Origin: Gammaproteobacteria bacterium
GTDB lineage: Bacteria > Pseudomonadota > Gammaproteobacteria > Steroidobacterales > Steroidobacteraceae
Length of the DNA: 64,000 bases
Direction of reading: 5' to 3'
NCBI GenBank assembly: GCA_025350055.1
Contig: JANXYK010000011.1
Location: 1-64,000 of the forward strand
The position numbers and the translations under genes were made by a program. The notes below the pieces were generated by a model. The model was not told the origin of the DNA, did no database searches, and worked only from the letters and a program-made list of their open reading frames with translations. Shown here in pieces: positions 36,210-45,231 of the stretch. How positions within the stretch are numbered: position 1 is the stretch's first letter; every line of letters begins with the position of its first letter.

Positions 36210-37247
36210 ATGGCAACTGGTAGCAAATCGGCCAAGCCGGCAGCGCGCGCTGCGCGCAAGTCAGCCAGCGCGCGTAGCAGATCCGCTAGCCGCAAGCGTC
36301 TGAAGAGTGCGGCCTCGGAGCGTGGCCTTGCGGGCGCTGACATCGCGCTGCCGCGCGAACATCCGGAGCTGAGTGCGCTGGTGGCGCTGGTGGGCAAAGC
36401 CGATGGTGCCGTGATTGGCGCCTATCGCGACCCGCTCGGTGGTCGCGCATTGCTGGTGGCCACGCTGCCGCTGCGCGCCGTGCAGCCCACGCCGTTCCAG
36501 CGCGACCTCTCGCCCACGCACACCAAGCGTCTGGCGGAGAAGATCGACCAGGCCGGCGCCTTCCTCGATCCGCTGATCGTGGTGCAGGGTCAGGATGGGC
36601 AGTTCTGGACGCCGAACGGCCGGCATCGCCTGGCCGCCGCCAAGGTGCTGGGCCTGAAGCAGATCACTGCGCTGATCTGTCCCGACGAAGCGCTGGCCTA
36701 TCGCATCCTGGCGCTGAACACCGAGAAGGCGCACACGCTGAAAGACCGCAGTCTCGAAGTGATCCGCATGGCGCGCAATCTCGCGCGCCGCGAACCTGCT
36801 GCGCGCGAGCGGCAGTTCGCCGAGCAGTTCGAAGCGCCGGAGCTGCTGACGCTGGGTATCCTCTACGCGGACAATTCGCGCTTCGCCGGTGGCGCCTACA
36901 GTTCGTTTCTGCGCAAGGTCGATCAGTTCTCGGATCGTACGCTCACGGTCAGCCTGCGCGAGCGTGCCGGCTATGCGGCACGCCTGCTGGAGATCGACGT
37001 CCAGGTGAAGAAGCTGATCGCAGCGCTCACGGCCAAGGGTTTCAAATCGCCGTACCTGCGCAACTACGTGGTGGCGCGCATCAACCCGGTACGCTTCCTG
37101 AAACCAAAGAAGGGCAACAAGGGCCCGCTGATGCCGATCGGCCAGGCCCTTACACGCATGACGGCAGCGGTGAAGAACTTCAAGGTCGAGTCGGTCTCCA
37201 ATGCCGATCTCGCCTGGGTGGCGGTGGGGGCCGGCGCGCAGGACTAA
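36210..37247 (+). CDS. Orphan ParB-like protein
   Basis: A 345-aa protein with a ParB N-terminal (ParB/Srx fold) domain. The first 35 residues are a highly basic Ala/Lys/Arg/Ser tail like histone-H1-type bacterial tails. The ParB domain follows: LPLRAVQPTPFQRDLS, HTKRLAEKIDQAGAFLDPLIV, and the nucleotide-box NGRHRLAAAKVLG, in which the second arginine of the CTP-binding GxRR motif appears as HR. The C-terminal half is helical and lacks the usual ParB dimerisation sequence. No parA and no obvious parS-like sequence lies nearby, so it is unlikely to be the main segregation protein; a nucleoid-associated or regulatory role is possible. Confidence 0.8.
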   Translation: MATGSKSAKPAARAARKSASARSRSASRKRLKSAASERGLAGADIALPREHPELSALVALVGKADGAVIGAYRDPLGGRALLVATLPLRAVQPTPFQRDLSPTHTKRLAEKIDQAGAFLDPLIVVQGQDGQFWTPNGRHRLAAAKVLGLKQITALICPDEALAYRILALNTEKAHTLKDRSLEVIRMARNLARREPAARERQFAEQFEAPELLTLGILYADNSRFAGGAYSSFLRKVDQFSDRTLTVSLRERAGYAARLLEIDVQVKKLIAALTAKGFKSPYLRNYVVARINPVRFLKPKKGNKGPLMPIGQALTRMTAAVKNFKVESVSNADLAWVAVGAGAQD

Positions 37248-37255
37248 GGGCGTTG

Positions 37256-38470
37256 TCAGGCGGGGTAGAGCAGTGCGCTGGCGCATTGCTCGCGCCAATG
37301 CTGTTCATCGCGCAGCGCCAGCGTGTCGAGGTCGGCACTGCTGGCGCGCGCATCGTCAATCCATTCACGCAACCGCGGGCCGCCGTTGATCACATCAAAG
37401 GCGAGCTTGCCCTGCTCGTACTCATAGGCGAAGTCGCGCCACAGCGTGGCGCCCGGATGCTGCGCGCGCACGGCCTTGAGCAGCGCGGCCACCAGTCGCC
37501 AGGGACGGAACTGCGCGTGCCCGTAGCCGCTGTCGGCCACATGGATCTGCACGCCGTTGCATAACTCGCCGGCATGCTTGTGGAAGGTGGGCTCGAACCA
37601 GCAGTCGCGCAGCGTGCAGCCGGCCAGCCATAATGGCGCCAGGCGCTGCACGTCATCGATCAGCGCACGCGCATTGATCTCTGGGGCACCGAGTAGTTCG
37701 AGCGGTCGGGTCGTGCCGCGGCCCTCGGAGAGCACTGTGCCTTCGACCATCACCGTGCCGGCGTAGCAGCGCGCCATGGACAGGTTCGGTGCGTTGGGGC
37801 TGGGGTTCACCCAGGCGCGCAGGCCCAGCGGCCAGCCGTAACCCGGTGCCGCAGTGGGTTCCCAGCCTTGCATCGTGATCACTTCGAGCTCGACATCGAG
37901 GCGCAGCGTGCTCTTGAACCAGCGCGCCAGCTCGCCCATCGTCAGGCCGTGGCGCATCGGCATCGCGGCCGCACCGACAAAACTTTCCCAACCAGGTTCC
38001 AGCAACAAGCCTTCGACCGGGCGACCCGCGGGATTCGGGCGATCGAGCACCCACACGGCCTTGCGATGGCGGGCGCAGTCCTCGAGCAGGTAACGGAGCG
38101 TGGTAATGAAGGTGTACACGCGACAGCCGACATCCTGTAGGTCGATCAGCAGCACATCAAAGGTGTCCAGCATCGCGGCTGTCGGACGGCGCACACTGCC
38201 GTAGAGGCTGTAGACGGGAATGCCGTGGCGCGGATCGAGGAAATCCTCGCTCTCGATCATGTTGTCCTGCTTATCGCCACGCAGTCCGTGTTGCGGGCCG
38301 AAGGCCGCGCTGATGCGCAGTTCCGGCAGCGCGATGAGCGCATCGAGCGAATGGGTCAGGTTGGCCGTGACCGAAGCGGGGTGCGCGAGCAGCGCCAGGC
38401 GCTTGCCGGCCAGTGGGCGGCGCAGCGCAGGATCAGCGAGCAGCCGGTCGATGCCGAATTGCAGGTTCAC
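37256..38470 (-). CDS. DUF1343 family protein, NamZ-like exo-N-acetylmuramidase
   Basis: A 404-aa protein of the DUF1343 family, whose studied member NamZ of Bacillus subtilis releases N-acetylmuramic acid from the non-reducing end of peptidoglycan fragments. Family segments include LALLAHPASV, FGPQHGLRGDKQDNMIESEDF with the candidate catalytic Glu, PVYSLYG, DVLLIDLQDVGCRVYTFITTL and WVLDRPNPAGR. No signal peptide is visible at the chosen start, unlike the secreted NamZ, so it may act on recovered muropeptides in the cytoplasm. It is convergent with the ParB-like gene (8 bp apart) and heads a run of leftward genes that includes a PBP4-like peptidase, also cell-wall directed. Confidence 0.85.
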   Translation of the reverse strand: MNLQFGIDRLLADPALRRPLAGKRLALLAHPASVTANLTHSLDALIALPELRISAAFGPQHGLRGDKQDNMIESEDFLDPRHGIPVYSLYGSVRRPTAAMLDTFDVLLIDLQDVGCRVYTFITTLRYLLEDCARHRKAVWVLDRPNPAGRPVEGLLLEPGWESFVGAAAMPMRHGLTMGELARWFKSTLRLDVELEVITMQGWEPTAAPGYGWPLGLRAWVNPSPNAPNLSMARCYAGTVMVEGTVLSEGRGTTRPLELLGAPEINARALIDDVQRLAPLWLAGCTLRDCWFEPTFHKHAGELCNGVQIHVADSGYGHAQFRPWRLVAALLKAVRAQHPGATLWRDFAYEYEQGKLAFDVINGGPRLREWIDDARASSADLDTLALRDEQHWREQCASALLYPA

Positions 38471-38498
38471 TCAAAGTCCTCGTGTGACTGGCTGGATT

Positions 38499-39101
38499 CT
38501 AGGGCGCAGGCAGCTTGAGCGCATGACTGAAACCCGCGGGATCATGAAAGTCGGCCTCTGGGCGCGGATGGCACAGCGCCCAGTAGGAGTGTTGTCCGCT
38601 GCTCGCCTCGATCACCGCAGCCACGCCGAGTTGCCAGGTGGTCACAGCAGCGCTGGCCGCCATCGCCGGCACCTTGATGCTCGCGACCACCAGCAGATCG
38701 CGTTCGGCCTCGTGCCGCGTGTCGATCCTGCAATGGCTGGCGTCCAGCTTGCGCTGGCCGCTGCGGTAGCCGTCGAATGAGTACGCGGCCCAGGCACCGT
38801 CGGGCGCGAAATTGAACTCCAGGTAACGCGGCGATTCCGCGGCACGCGCGAACAGCTCCAGGCAGGTATGTCGCCAGAGTTCATCGCATCGCGCGGCAGT
38901 TGCGGCCGCGGCACGCGCCTGCGCCGGCATGCGCACGCGCTGCGGGTTGCCATGCAAGCGGTATTCGAGCGTGAGCGTGCCATCGGCCTGGAGCGAACCC
39001 GATACCATGATGGAGGTCAGCGGCGCGCTGCGCTCCGGCTGGGTACCGGCGGCCGTGCCCGGATGACAGACCAGCGACAGGTCGTCGAAGCGCGCGGTCA
39101 T
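38499..39101 (-). CDS. DOMON-like domain protein
   Basis: A 200-aa beta-rich protein of the DOMON-like type. The diagnostic parts are a LTLEYRLHGNPQRVRMP strand pair, DELWRHTCLELFARAAESPRYLEFNFAPDGAWAAYSFDGYRSG-like sequence, and a C-terminal SYWALCHPRPEADFHDPAGF. Related domains bind haem or sugars; no activity is known for this stand-alone form. No signal peptide is present. The start codon overlaps the stop of the upstream cupin gene as ATGA, so both should be made together. Confidence 0.78.
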   Translation of the reverse strand: MTARFDDLSLVCHPGTAAGTQPERSAPLTSIMVSGSLQADGTLTLEYRLHGNPQRVRMPAQARAAAATAARCDELWRHTCLELFARAAESPRYLEFNFAPDGAWAAYSFDGYRSGQRKLDASHCRIDTRHEAERDLLVVASIKVPAMAASAAVTTWQLGVAAVIEASSGQHSYWALCHPRPEADFHDPAGFSHALKLPAP

Positions 39102-39577
39102 TTCGTCCGCGTGCTGACTGGATACTCGCGTCCGTCACGATGCCTGTAGACAGTCTCGCCTTTCAGGATCTGCAGATCGATATCCGGATAGTCCACGGCT
39201 TCTTCGCCTGGCCGGCGCGAACCCACTTCAAGGACCAGTGCGTCCGCGTTCGAGCGATTCTGCAACTGGTGAGCGTCGGCCACGCCGGCCTTGAAGCCCG
39301 CGCAATCGCCGGCGCGCAGCACTTCCTCGCCTTGGTTGGTAACCAGCACCACTTCACCCGCGAGTACGTAGATGAATTCGTCCTCGGCGGCATGCCAATG
39401 CCGCTGACTCGACCAGCTGCCCGGCGGCAGGCGCAGGCGATTGACGCCGAACTGCGTGAGGCCGGCGGCATCCCCGAGTGGCGAGCGATGCCGCTGCCGG
39501 CAAGGCACATCGTAGGGCGACGGATAGCGGGTGCCCGTCAATATCGGGACTTGCTCTTCATTGATCTTCGCGCTCAT
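39098..39577 (-). CDS. Cupin-domain protein
   Basis: A single-domain cupin of 159 aa. Cupin motif 1 is QRHWHAAEDEFIYVLAGE, with the metal-binding His, His, Glu residues, and motif 2 is ADAHQLQNRSNADALVLEVG with the fourth ligand position. The segment GDCAGFKAGVADAHQL is typical of small cupins resembling oxalate- or sugar-binding members. Substrate is unknown. It starts with ATG at 39577 and is translationally coupled to the DOMON-like gene by a four-base overlap. The PBP4-like gene lies just upstream in the same direction, 16 bp away. Confidence 0.83.
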   Translation of the reverse strand: MSAKINEEQVPILTGTRYPSPYDVPCRQRHRSPLGDAAGLTQFGVNRLRLPPGSWSSQRHWHAAEDEFIYVLAGEVVLVTNQGEEVLRAGDCAGFKAGVADAHQLQNRSNADALVLEVGSRRPGEEAVDYPDIDLQILKGETVYRHRDGREYPVSTRTK

Positions 39578-39593
39578 GCAGGTCTCCGATGAT

Positions 39594-40832
39594 TCATTGC
39601 GATGCCGATTGGATCGCAGGCAGCACCTGCGCGCGCGCTACCGCGGGCCGCGCATCGCGCTGGTAAGGCCAGGGCAGTGTGTCCAGTGTGGCCAGCAACG
39701 CATGGACGAAAGCGTCCTGGCGGCGACGCGCGGCGCGCACCGGCACACCATGATTCAGGATCGCGAAATAGACCGTGCCGCGATCGCGGGTGGCCATCGC
39801 GCCAACGAGCGCGCTGGCGCCGTAGTCGCCGAAGGTGCCGGTCTTGCCCACCACGCGACCGCTGTCGGTAACACTGTTCAGGCGATCGTGCAGCGTGCCA
39901 TCGTCGACGCCGGCGACTGGCAGGATGTCGACCAGCGTATGGCCGGAGCGCGCGAGTTCCTGCTCGAGCGCGCGCAGCAGTTTGACCACGACCCTGGGGC
40001 TGAGCCGGTTGCGCGCATCGGTGCCGGCGCCGTCGCCGAGGATGATCTCGCCGCGCATGTCGGCCGGCACCTCATCACGCGCTAATGCCTGCACGGCGGT
40101 GGCGCCGCCCGCGGCATCGGCGAGCGGCTTGAAGATGTTGTTGGAGTAGTCGTTCAGCCCCTTGACCAGCGGTATCAGCGGTTGCGAACGATGCAGCAGG
40201 AGTGGTGCGACGCTGGCAGCAGCGTCACCCACCGCGTCCCCGAAGATCAGTGCCGGTGCCTTGCCGCTCGCAGTGGCGGGCAATTCGGGGAACGCAGCGC
40301 GCACTTCATCCCACGCGGCCTGCGGTGCCCGGCCACCCAGTGATGCGCGCAGCCGTAGCACCAGCGTGTCATCGCGCCAGTTGAACATCAGCGGACCTTC
40401 GAGCCGCAGCGTGCCGGTGACCCGCTGCACACCCAGGTCACGCAGCGCGGCGCCCACCAGCAGTGCATTCTCGTCGACGAAGTAGGGATCGCCACTTCCT
40501 TCGATCAGCAGATCGCCCTGCAGGGTGCCAGCACTCACGGGGCCCGTTGCCGCGATCGTGGTCGTGAACCGGTAGTCGGGCCCGAGCCTGCGCAACAACG
40601 CCAGCGTGGTGGGTACCTTGGAGACCGAAGCCGGATGTACCGCTCGCGACGCCGCTTGTGCCAGCAACACGCTGCCGTCGCCTGCCTCCACGTAGACTCC
40701 CTGGCCGGCGCCCAGCAGGCGTTGCGCCAGCGTGGCAAGCGGGTCCGCCGCGGCGGCAGGTAGTGTCGCGCAGCACATCAACAGGAAGATTGCGGCAGGC
40801 TTGCGGGTCAAGGGTTTCTCGCGCGGAAGCAT
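39594..40832 (-). CDS. D-alanyl-D-alanine carboxypeptidase, PBP4-like (family S13)
   Basis: Exported penicillin-binding protein of family S13, 412 aa, expected to cleave the terminal D-Ala or the cross-bridge of peptidoglycan. A signal peptide (hydrophobic AAIFLLMCCATLPAAAA) is followed by the catalytic tetrad SVSK at residues 69-72, SNN in GLNDYSNNIFK, and the KTG box in RVVGKTGTFGDYG. It is shorter than E. coli DacB (477 aa), suggesting that the inserted domains II and III are reduced. It is divergent from the M3 peptidase gene with a 50-bp gap. Confidence 0.87.
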   Translation of the reverse strand: MLPREKPLTRKPAAIFLLMCCATLPAAAADPLATLAQRLLGAGQGVYVEAGDGSVLLAQAASRAVHPASVSKVPTTLALLRRLGPDYRFTTTIAATGPVSAGTLQGDLLIEGSGDPYFVDENALLVGAALRDLGVQRVTGTLRLEGPLMFNWRDDTLVLRLRASLGGRAPQAAWDEVRAAFPELPATASGKAPALIFGDAVGDAAASVAPLLLHRSQPLIPLVKGLNDYSNNIFKPLADAAGGATAVQALARDEVPADMRGEIILGDGAGTDARNRLSPRVVVKLLRALEQELARSGHTLVDILPVAGVDDGTLHDRLNSVTDSGRVVGKTGTFGDYGASALVGAMATRDRGTVYFAILNHGVPVRAARRRQDAFVHALLATLDTLPWPYQRDARPAVARAQVLPAIQSASQ

Positions 40833-40882
40833 CCTGGTACGGAAGTGCGATAATGCCTCAATAAATCGGCGGGGGACACGAC

Positions 40883-43135
40883 ATGTCGGAACAGCATTGG
40901 AGGCGCGTGGGCCTGCCGGCAGCGCTGCTCATTGTGCCACTGCTGGTGGTCGCGGTGAGCACCAGCGAGCCCGGAGATGCGAGCGAAGTCACAGCTGCCG
41001 CGCCCGCGCTTGACCCGGCCAATCCCTTTGCGGCCCCGAGCAGCTTGCCCTATCAGCTGCCGCCCTTCGATCGCATCCACGATGGCGATTTCATGCCGGC
41101 CTTCACAGCCGGCATGGCCGAGCAGCTGCGTGAAGTGCAGGCAATCACGAGCAATCCCGAGCCTGCCAGCTTCGAGAATACCTCGCTGGCGCTGGAAAAA
41201 ACTGGGCGCCTGCTCGGGCGCGTCGGCCGGACCTTCAATTCCCTCAATGCCTCGCATGGGAGCGAGGTCACGCAGAAGATCGAGGCCGACATGGCGCCAC
41301 TGCTGGCCGCGCACAGCGATGCGATCAACCTGGATGTGGCACTGTTCAAGCGCATCGACGATTTGTACCAGCGACGCAGCAGTCTCGGCCTCGATGCCGA
41401 ATCGCTGGCGCTGCTCGAGCGTCAGCATCTCGACATGGTGCGCGCCGGGGCCATGCTGCCCGAAGCGGCCAAGGCGCAGCTGCGGCTATACAACACGCAG
41501 ATCTCGACGCTGGCGTCGCAGTTCGGCCAGAACCTGCTCAAGGAAGCCCGCGAAGGCGGCGTGGTCATCGACCAGCTGAGCGAACTCGATGGACTGTCGG
41601 CAGCGCAGATCGCCACCGCGGCCGAGGCGGCCAAGGCGCACGGCATGCCGGGCAAATGGCTGCTGCCGCTGCAGAATACGACCACGCAGCCAGTACTCTC
41701 GCAGCTGAGGAATCGCGCGCTGCGCGAGCGCATCTACCAGGCATCGGTGTCGCGCGCCAGCTCTGGTGCCACCAACAACCTGCCAGTGTTGCTGCAGCTC
41801 TCGAAACTGCGCGCCGAACGAGCGCAGCTGCTGGGTTATGCGAGCCACGCGGCCTACACGCTGGAAAATGAGTCCGCGGGTACGCCTGCCGCAGTCGAGG
41901 CCATGCTGAAGCAGCTCGCCGGGCCGACGCGCGCCGCGCTGTTGCGCGAGACCGCCGCCATCCGCCGGCTGATCGCGCAACAGGCCGCGAGGACGCACAC
42001 CAGGCCCTTCGAGCCCAGGGCCTGGGACTGGGATTTCTACGCCGAGCAGGTGCGCAAGGCGCGCTACGATTTCAACGAGGAGGAGGTCAAGCCCTACTTC
42101 GAACTGAACCGTGTGCTCGAAGATGGCGTGTTCTACGCAGCGCACGAACTGTTCGGGCTCACATTCAAGGAGCGCAAGGATCTGCCGGTCTACGGCCCCG
42201 ACGTTGGTGTCTACGAAGTCTTCGATGCCGATGGTTCGCCGCTGGCGCTGTTTTATACCGACTACTTCGCGCGCGACTACAAGAACGGCGGCGCCTGGAT
42301 GAGCAATTTCGTCGAACAGTCGCAGCTCTACGGCCTGCGGCCGATCGTCATCAACAACGTCAACATCGACAAGCCCGCAGCCGGACAGCCGGTGCTGCTC
42401 AGCTTCGATGAGGTGCGCACCCTGTTCCATGAATTCGGCCACGCCCTGCATGGCATGCTCTCGAACGTGAACTACGAGAGCCTGGCCGGCGCCAACACCA
42501 CGCGCGATTTCGTCGAGTTCCCTTCGCAGTACAACGAGATGTGGGCACGCGAGCCGGTGGTGCTGGCGCACTATGCGCGCCACTACCAGACCGGCGCACC
42601 ACTGCCGCCGGCGCTGCTGCAGCGAATCCTCGCCGCGCAGAATTTCAACCAGGGTTATGCCACGGCCGAGAAGATCACCGCCGCGGCGATCGACATGGCT
42701 TTCCACCAGCTGGGGCTGCAACAGGTGCCAGCACCCGGCGAAGTTGCTGCCTTCGAGCGGCAAAGCATGAAGTCGCTGGGGCTGGACCTCGATGCCGTGC
42801 CGCCGCGCTATCACGCCGCGTATTTCCGCCACGTGTTCGCCGATGAGTATTCGGCTGGCTACTACGCCTACCTGTGGAGCGAAGTGCTGGCGCGCGATAC
42901 CGGGCAATGGCTGCATGAGCACGGTGGCCTCACACGCGCGAACGGACAGATCCTGCGCGACAAAGTACTCTCGCGCGGCCGTACCCGGAGTCCGCAGCAG
43001 CTGTTCCAGGATTTTTACGGGCGCGCACCGGATGCCGGTCCGCTGCTCGAGTACCACGGACTCAAGACCAGCGCAGCGCCCAAAGTGAACGCCGCGCCCA
43101 AGGCGCAGGCCGCGCCGAAGTCTGACAAGCATTGA
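40883..43135 (+). CDS. M3-family metallopeptidase (peptidyl-dipeptidase Dcp-like)
   Basis: Zinc peptidase of family M3, 750 aa, similar in size and order to Dcp and oligopeptidase A. The zinc motif HEFGHALH has His516, Glu517 and His520; the third ligand is in the RDFVEFPSQ segment, and SAGYYAYLWSEV near residue 655 is a substrate-binding signature. A hydrophobic N-terminal segment (VGLPAALLIVPLLVVAVS) with an uncharged Ser/Glu cleavage region suggests export, making it a periplasmic Dcp-like enzyme that releases dipeptides from C-termini. The C-terminus is a short Ala/Lys/Pro repeat. Its stop overlaps the TTG start of the following SDR gene. Confidence 0.9.
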   Translation: MSEQHWRRVGLPAALLIVPLLVVAVSTSEPGDASEVTAAAPALDPANPFAAPSSLPYQLPPFDRIHDGDFMPAFTAGMAEQLREVQAITSNPEPASFENTSLALEKTGRLLGRVGRTFNSLNASHGSEVTQKIEADMAPLLAAHSDAINLDVALFKRIDDLYQRRSSLGLDAESLALLERQHLDMVRAGAMLPEAAKAQLRLYNTQISTLASQFGQNLLKEAREGGVVIDQLSELDGLSAAQIATAAEAAKAHGMPGKWLLPLQNTTTQPVLSQLRNRALRERIYQASVSRASSGATNNLPVLLQLSKLRAERAQLLGYASHAAYTLENESAGTPAAVEAMLKQLAGPTRAALLRETAAIRRLIAQQAARTHTRPFEPRAWDWDFYAEQVRKARYDFNEEEVKPYFELNRVLEDGVFYAAHELFGLTFKERKDLPVYGPDVGVYEVFDADGSPLALFYTDYFARDYKNGGAWMSNFVEQSQLYGLRPIVINNVNIDKPAAGQPVLLSFDEVRTLFHEFGHALHGMLSNVNYESLAGANTTRDFVEFPSQYNEMWAREPVVLAHYARHYQTGAPLPPALLQRILAAQNFNQGYATAEKITAAAIDMAFHQLGLQQVPAPGEVAAFERQSMKSLGLDLDAVPPRYHAAYFRHVFADEYSAGYYAYLWSEVLARDTGQWLHEHGGLTRANGQILRDKVLSRGRTRSPQQLFQDFYGRAPDAGPLLEYHGLKTSAAPKVNAAPKAQAAPKSDKH

Positions 43136-43947
43136 ACCGCGGGCGTTTCGCGGGCCGCACGGTACTGATTACCGGCGCTTCCTCCGGCATCGGCGCAGCA
43201 CTCGCGCGCGAATTCGCCCGCGAGGGCGCCGTGCTGGTGTTGGCGGCGCGGCGCCTGGAGCGGCTCGAGTCGCTCGCGCAGGAGCTGCGTGCGCGCGGCA
43301 GCGAGGTGCTGGCCCTCGCCTGCGATGTCACACGCGACGGTGATTGCGAGCGCGTCGTGGCCGAGGCGCACAGCGCCGGCCGCCGGCTCGATGTCGTGGT
43401 CGCGAACGCCGGCTTTGGCGTGGCCGGTGCGTTCAGTAAGCTGACGCTGGCCGACTACCAGCGGCAGTTCGACACCAACGTCCACGGCGTGATGCGCACG
43501 CTGCGCGCAGGCCTGCCCGATGTGCTGCAGCAGCGCGGGAGCCTGGTGATCATCGGCAGCGTCGCGGGTCATGTGGCGATGGCGGGAAATTCTGCCTACG
43601 CGATGAGCAAGTTCGCGGTGCGTGCGCTGGCCTACGCATTGCGCGGTGAGCTGCGTCGCCACGGCGTGAACGTCACGCTGATTTCACCGGGCTTCGTGCA
43701 TTCGGATATCCGCCGCGTCGACAATCTCGGCCGCCTGCATGCCGAGCTGCCCGATTCCATGCCGGGCTGGGTGCTTGCCGATCCTGCGCGGGTGGCGCGC
43801 ACCGTGGTGCGCGCAGTGCACCGTAGGGTGCGCGAACGGGTCGTGACCGGTCACGGCCGGGCCCTGGTGTGGATCTACCGCCATATGCCCTGGCTCTTCA
43901 ATGCCGCACTGCGCATCTGGCATCCGGTGCGCAAAGTGGTGCGCTAG
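43132..43947 (+). CDS. Short-chain dehydrogenase/reductase
   Basis: A 271-aa classical SDR. The cofactor loop TGASSGIGAALAREFA is at residues 14-29, the core NAGFG lies in VVVANAGFGVAGAF, and the active site has the catalytic Ser in VIIGSVAGH with Tyr and Lys in SAYAMSKFAV. The C-terminal tail RHMPWLFNAALRIWHPVRKVV looks amphipathic and may contact the membrane, as in sterol- or lipid-linked SDRs. The start is a TTG that overlaps the stop of the M3 peptidase gene as TTGA. Substrate unknown. Confidence 0.85.
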   Translation: MNRGRFAGRTVLITGASSGIGAALAREFAREGAVLVLAARRLERLESLAQELRARGSEVLALACDVTRDGDCERVVAEAHSAGRRLDVVVANAGFGVAGAFSKLTLADYQRQFDTNVHGVMRTLRAGLPDVLQQRGSLVIIGSVAGHVAMAGNSAYAMSKFAVRALAYALRGELRRHGVNVTLISPGFVHSDIRRVDNLGRLHAELPDSMPGWVLADPARVARTVVRAVHRRVRERVVTGHGRALVWIYRHMPWLFNAALRIWHPVRKVVR

Positions 43948-44046
43948 CGACGGCACGAGTGGCTGGTTCTTCGGCATGAGCGGGCGCTGCGGCGGCGCCG
44001 ATCAGCGCATCTTGATTTTTGGTGCGCTCAGCCATCAGGATCCTGC

Positions 44047-45231
44047 ATGGAAGCAGCAGAGGAACCACTCGAGTCCGGTGCGGAAACGCCCGATGTGCCC
44101 TGGTCACTGATCCTGCTGGCCGGTGGCGCAGGCTGGCTGGTCGTCACCGTGCTAGCACTGCTGTGGATGTACCCGATGGGCGGCCGCATGGTCGGCAACG
44201 TGTACTACGTGAGTACCGGCGCGCGCGCAGTGCAACACCTGATGGTGTTCGCGCTCTCGGTGCTGGCCTACCGCGTGAGCGTCTGGCGCGGCACGCCCAC
44301 CTACCGCACCCGGCCGCTTGTGTTCATCGCCATGCAGATCGTGCTGGCGCTGATCGTGGTCAGGCTGGCGCCCTTCACCACGGCGCTGACAGGTGGTCTC
44401 GTCGATCACCGCTATGCAGACATGCGCGACACCATCAAGGGCTGGCTCCCGTTCGCCCCCAGGTTCTGGGAATGGCTGTTGCCGTTGCAGTTCTTCGTGG
44501 CGCCCTACCTGCTGGGCCTGGTGCTGATCGGCATGGTGCAGATGGCGCGCGACTATCATCGCGAGTCGCTGCGTTCGGCGCGCCTGTGGGCGGCCTATGC
44601 GGAGACGCGCCTGAAGATGCTCTCGACCCAGCTGCAGCCGCATTTTCTCTTCAACGCACTGCATGCCGTCAGCGAACTGATCCACGAAGATGCCAACCGT
44701 GCCTCGATCATGCTGGCGCGACTCGGTGACTTCCTGCGTCACGCACTCGAGAGCAGCCAGCAACCTTGGATCAGTGTCGCCACCGAGATCTCGGGGCTGG
44801 AAGCCTACCTCGCCGTGCAGCAGGCGCGTTTTCGCGATCGGCTGCGGGTCAGCATCGCGATCAATCCGGAGGCCGCCGTCTTAACGATTCCCTCGATGCT
44901 GCTGCAGCCGCTGGCCGAAAACGCCATTGAACATGGACGCGCCAGCCCGTCGGCAGCTCTGGATGTGAGTGTGGCCGCAGCAGTGGCCGGTGAGCGCCTG
45001 CGCTTCACCATCCGCAACAGCACGCCACAGATGACGGCCTTGCTGTCACCGGAGTGCTACGGCAATGGCCTGAAGAATGTGCTGTTCCGCCTGCGCGCGG
45101 CCTACGGCAACGGAGCGCAGCTGCTGGTCGGTCCTGATCCGGCGGGCGGGGCACGATCGCGACGCTCGATGTGCCAGCCCGGCGTGCCCAATGAACAGCT
45201 CACCCATCACCGCGCTGGTCGTGGACGATGA
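44047..45231 (+). CDS. LytS/YehU-type sensor histidine kinase, 3' frameshift
   Basis: Membrane sensor kinase of the His_kinase (LytS/AlgZ) family. Several hydrophobic helices in the first 170 residues form the sensor. The phospho-acceptor is His199 in TQLQPHFLFNALHAVSELI, and the ATP-binding N-box is PSMLLQPLAENAIEHG. The open frame runs to 45231, giving 394 aa, but its last 26 or so residues look out of frame. Adding one G to the G4 tract at 45148-45151 restores the family ending GGGTIATLDVP and a stop at 45192-45194 that overlaps the response-regulator ATG as ATGA. The frame change is thus either a recent mutation or a sequencing error. With the adjacent regulator it forms a two-component pair. 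Confidence 0.85.
   Translation: MEAAEEPLESGAETPDVPWSLILLAGGAGWLVVTVLALLWMYPMGGRMVGNVYYVSTGARAVQHLMVFALSVLAYRVSVWRGTPTYRTRPLVFIAMQIVLALIVVRLAPFTTALTGGLVDHRYADMRDTIKGWLPFAPRFWEWLLPLQFFVAPYLLGLVLIGMVQMARDYHRESLRSARLWAAYAETRLKMLSTQLQPHFLFNALHAVSELIHEDANRASIMLARLGDFLRHALESSQQPWISVATEISGLEAYLAVQQARFRDRLRVSIAINPEAAVLTIPSMLLQPLAENAIEHGRASPSAALDVSVAAAVAGERLRFTIRNSTPQMTALLSPECYGNGLKNVLFRLRAAYGNGAQLLVGPDPAGGARSRRSMCQPGVPNEQLTHHRAGRGR

Noticed and set aside
45077-45190. Longer N-terminus of the LytTR response regulator
   Set aside because: These codons are the end of the kinase gene read in the wrong frame; the receiver starts at ATG 45191 with the expected VVDDEP soon after.
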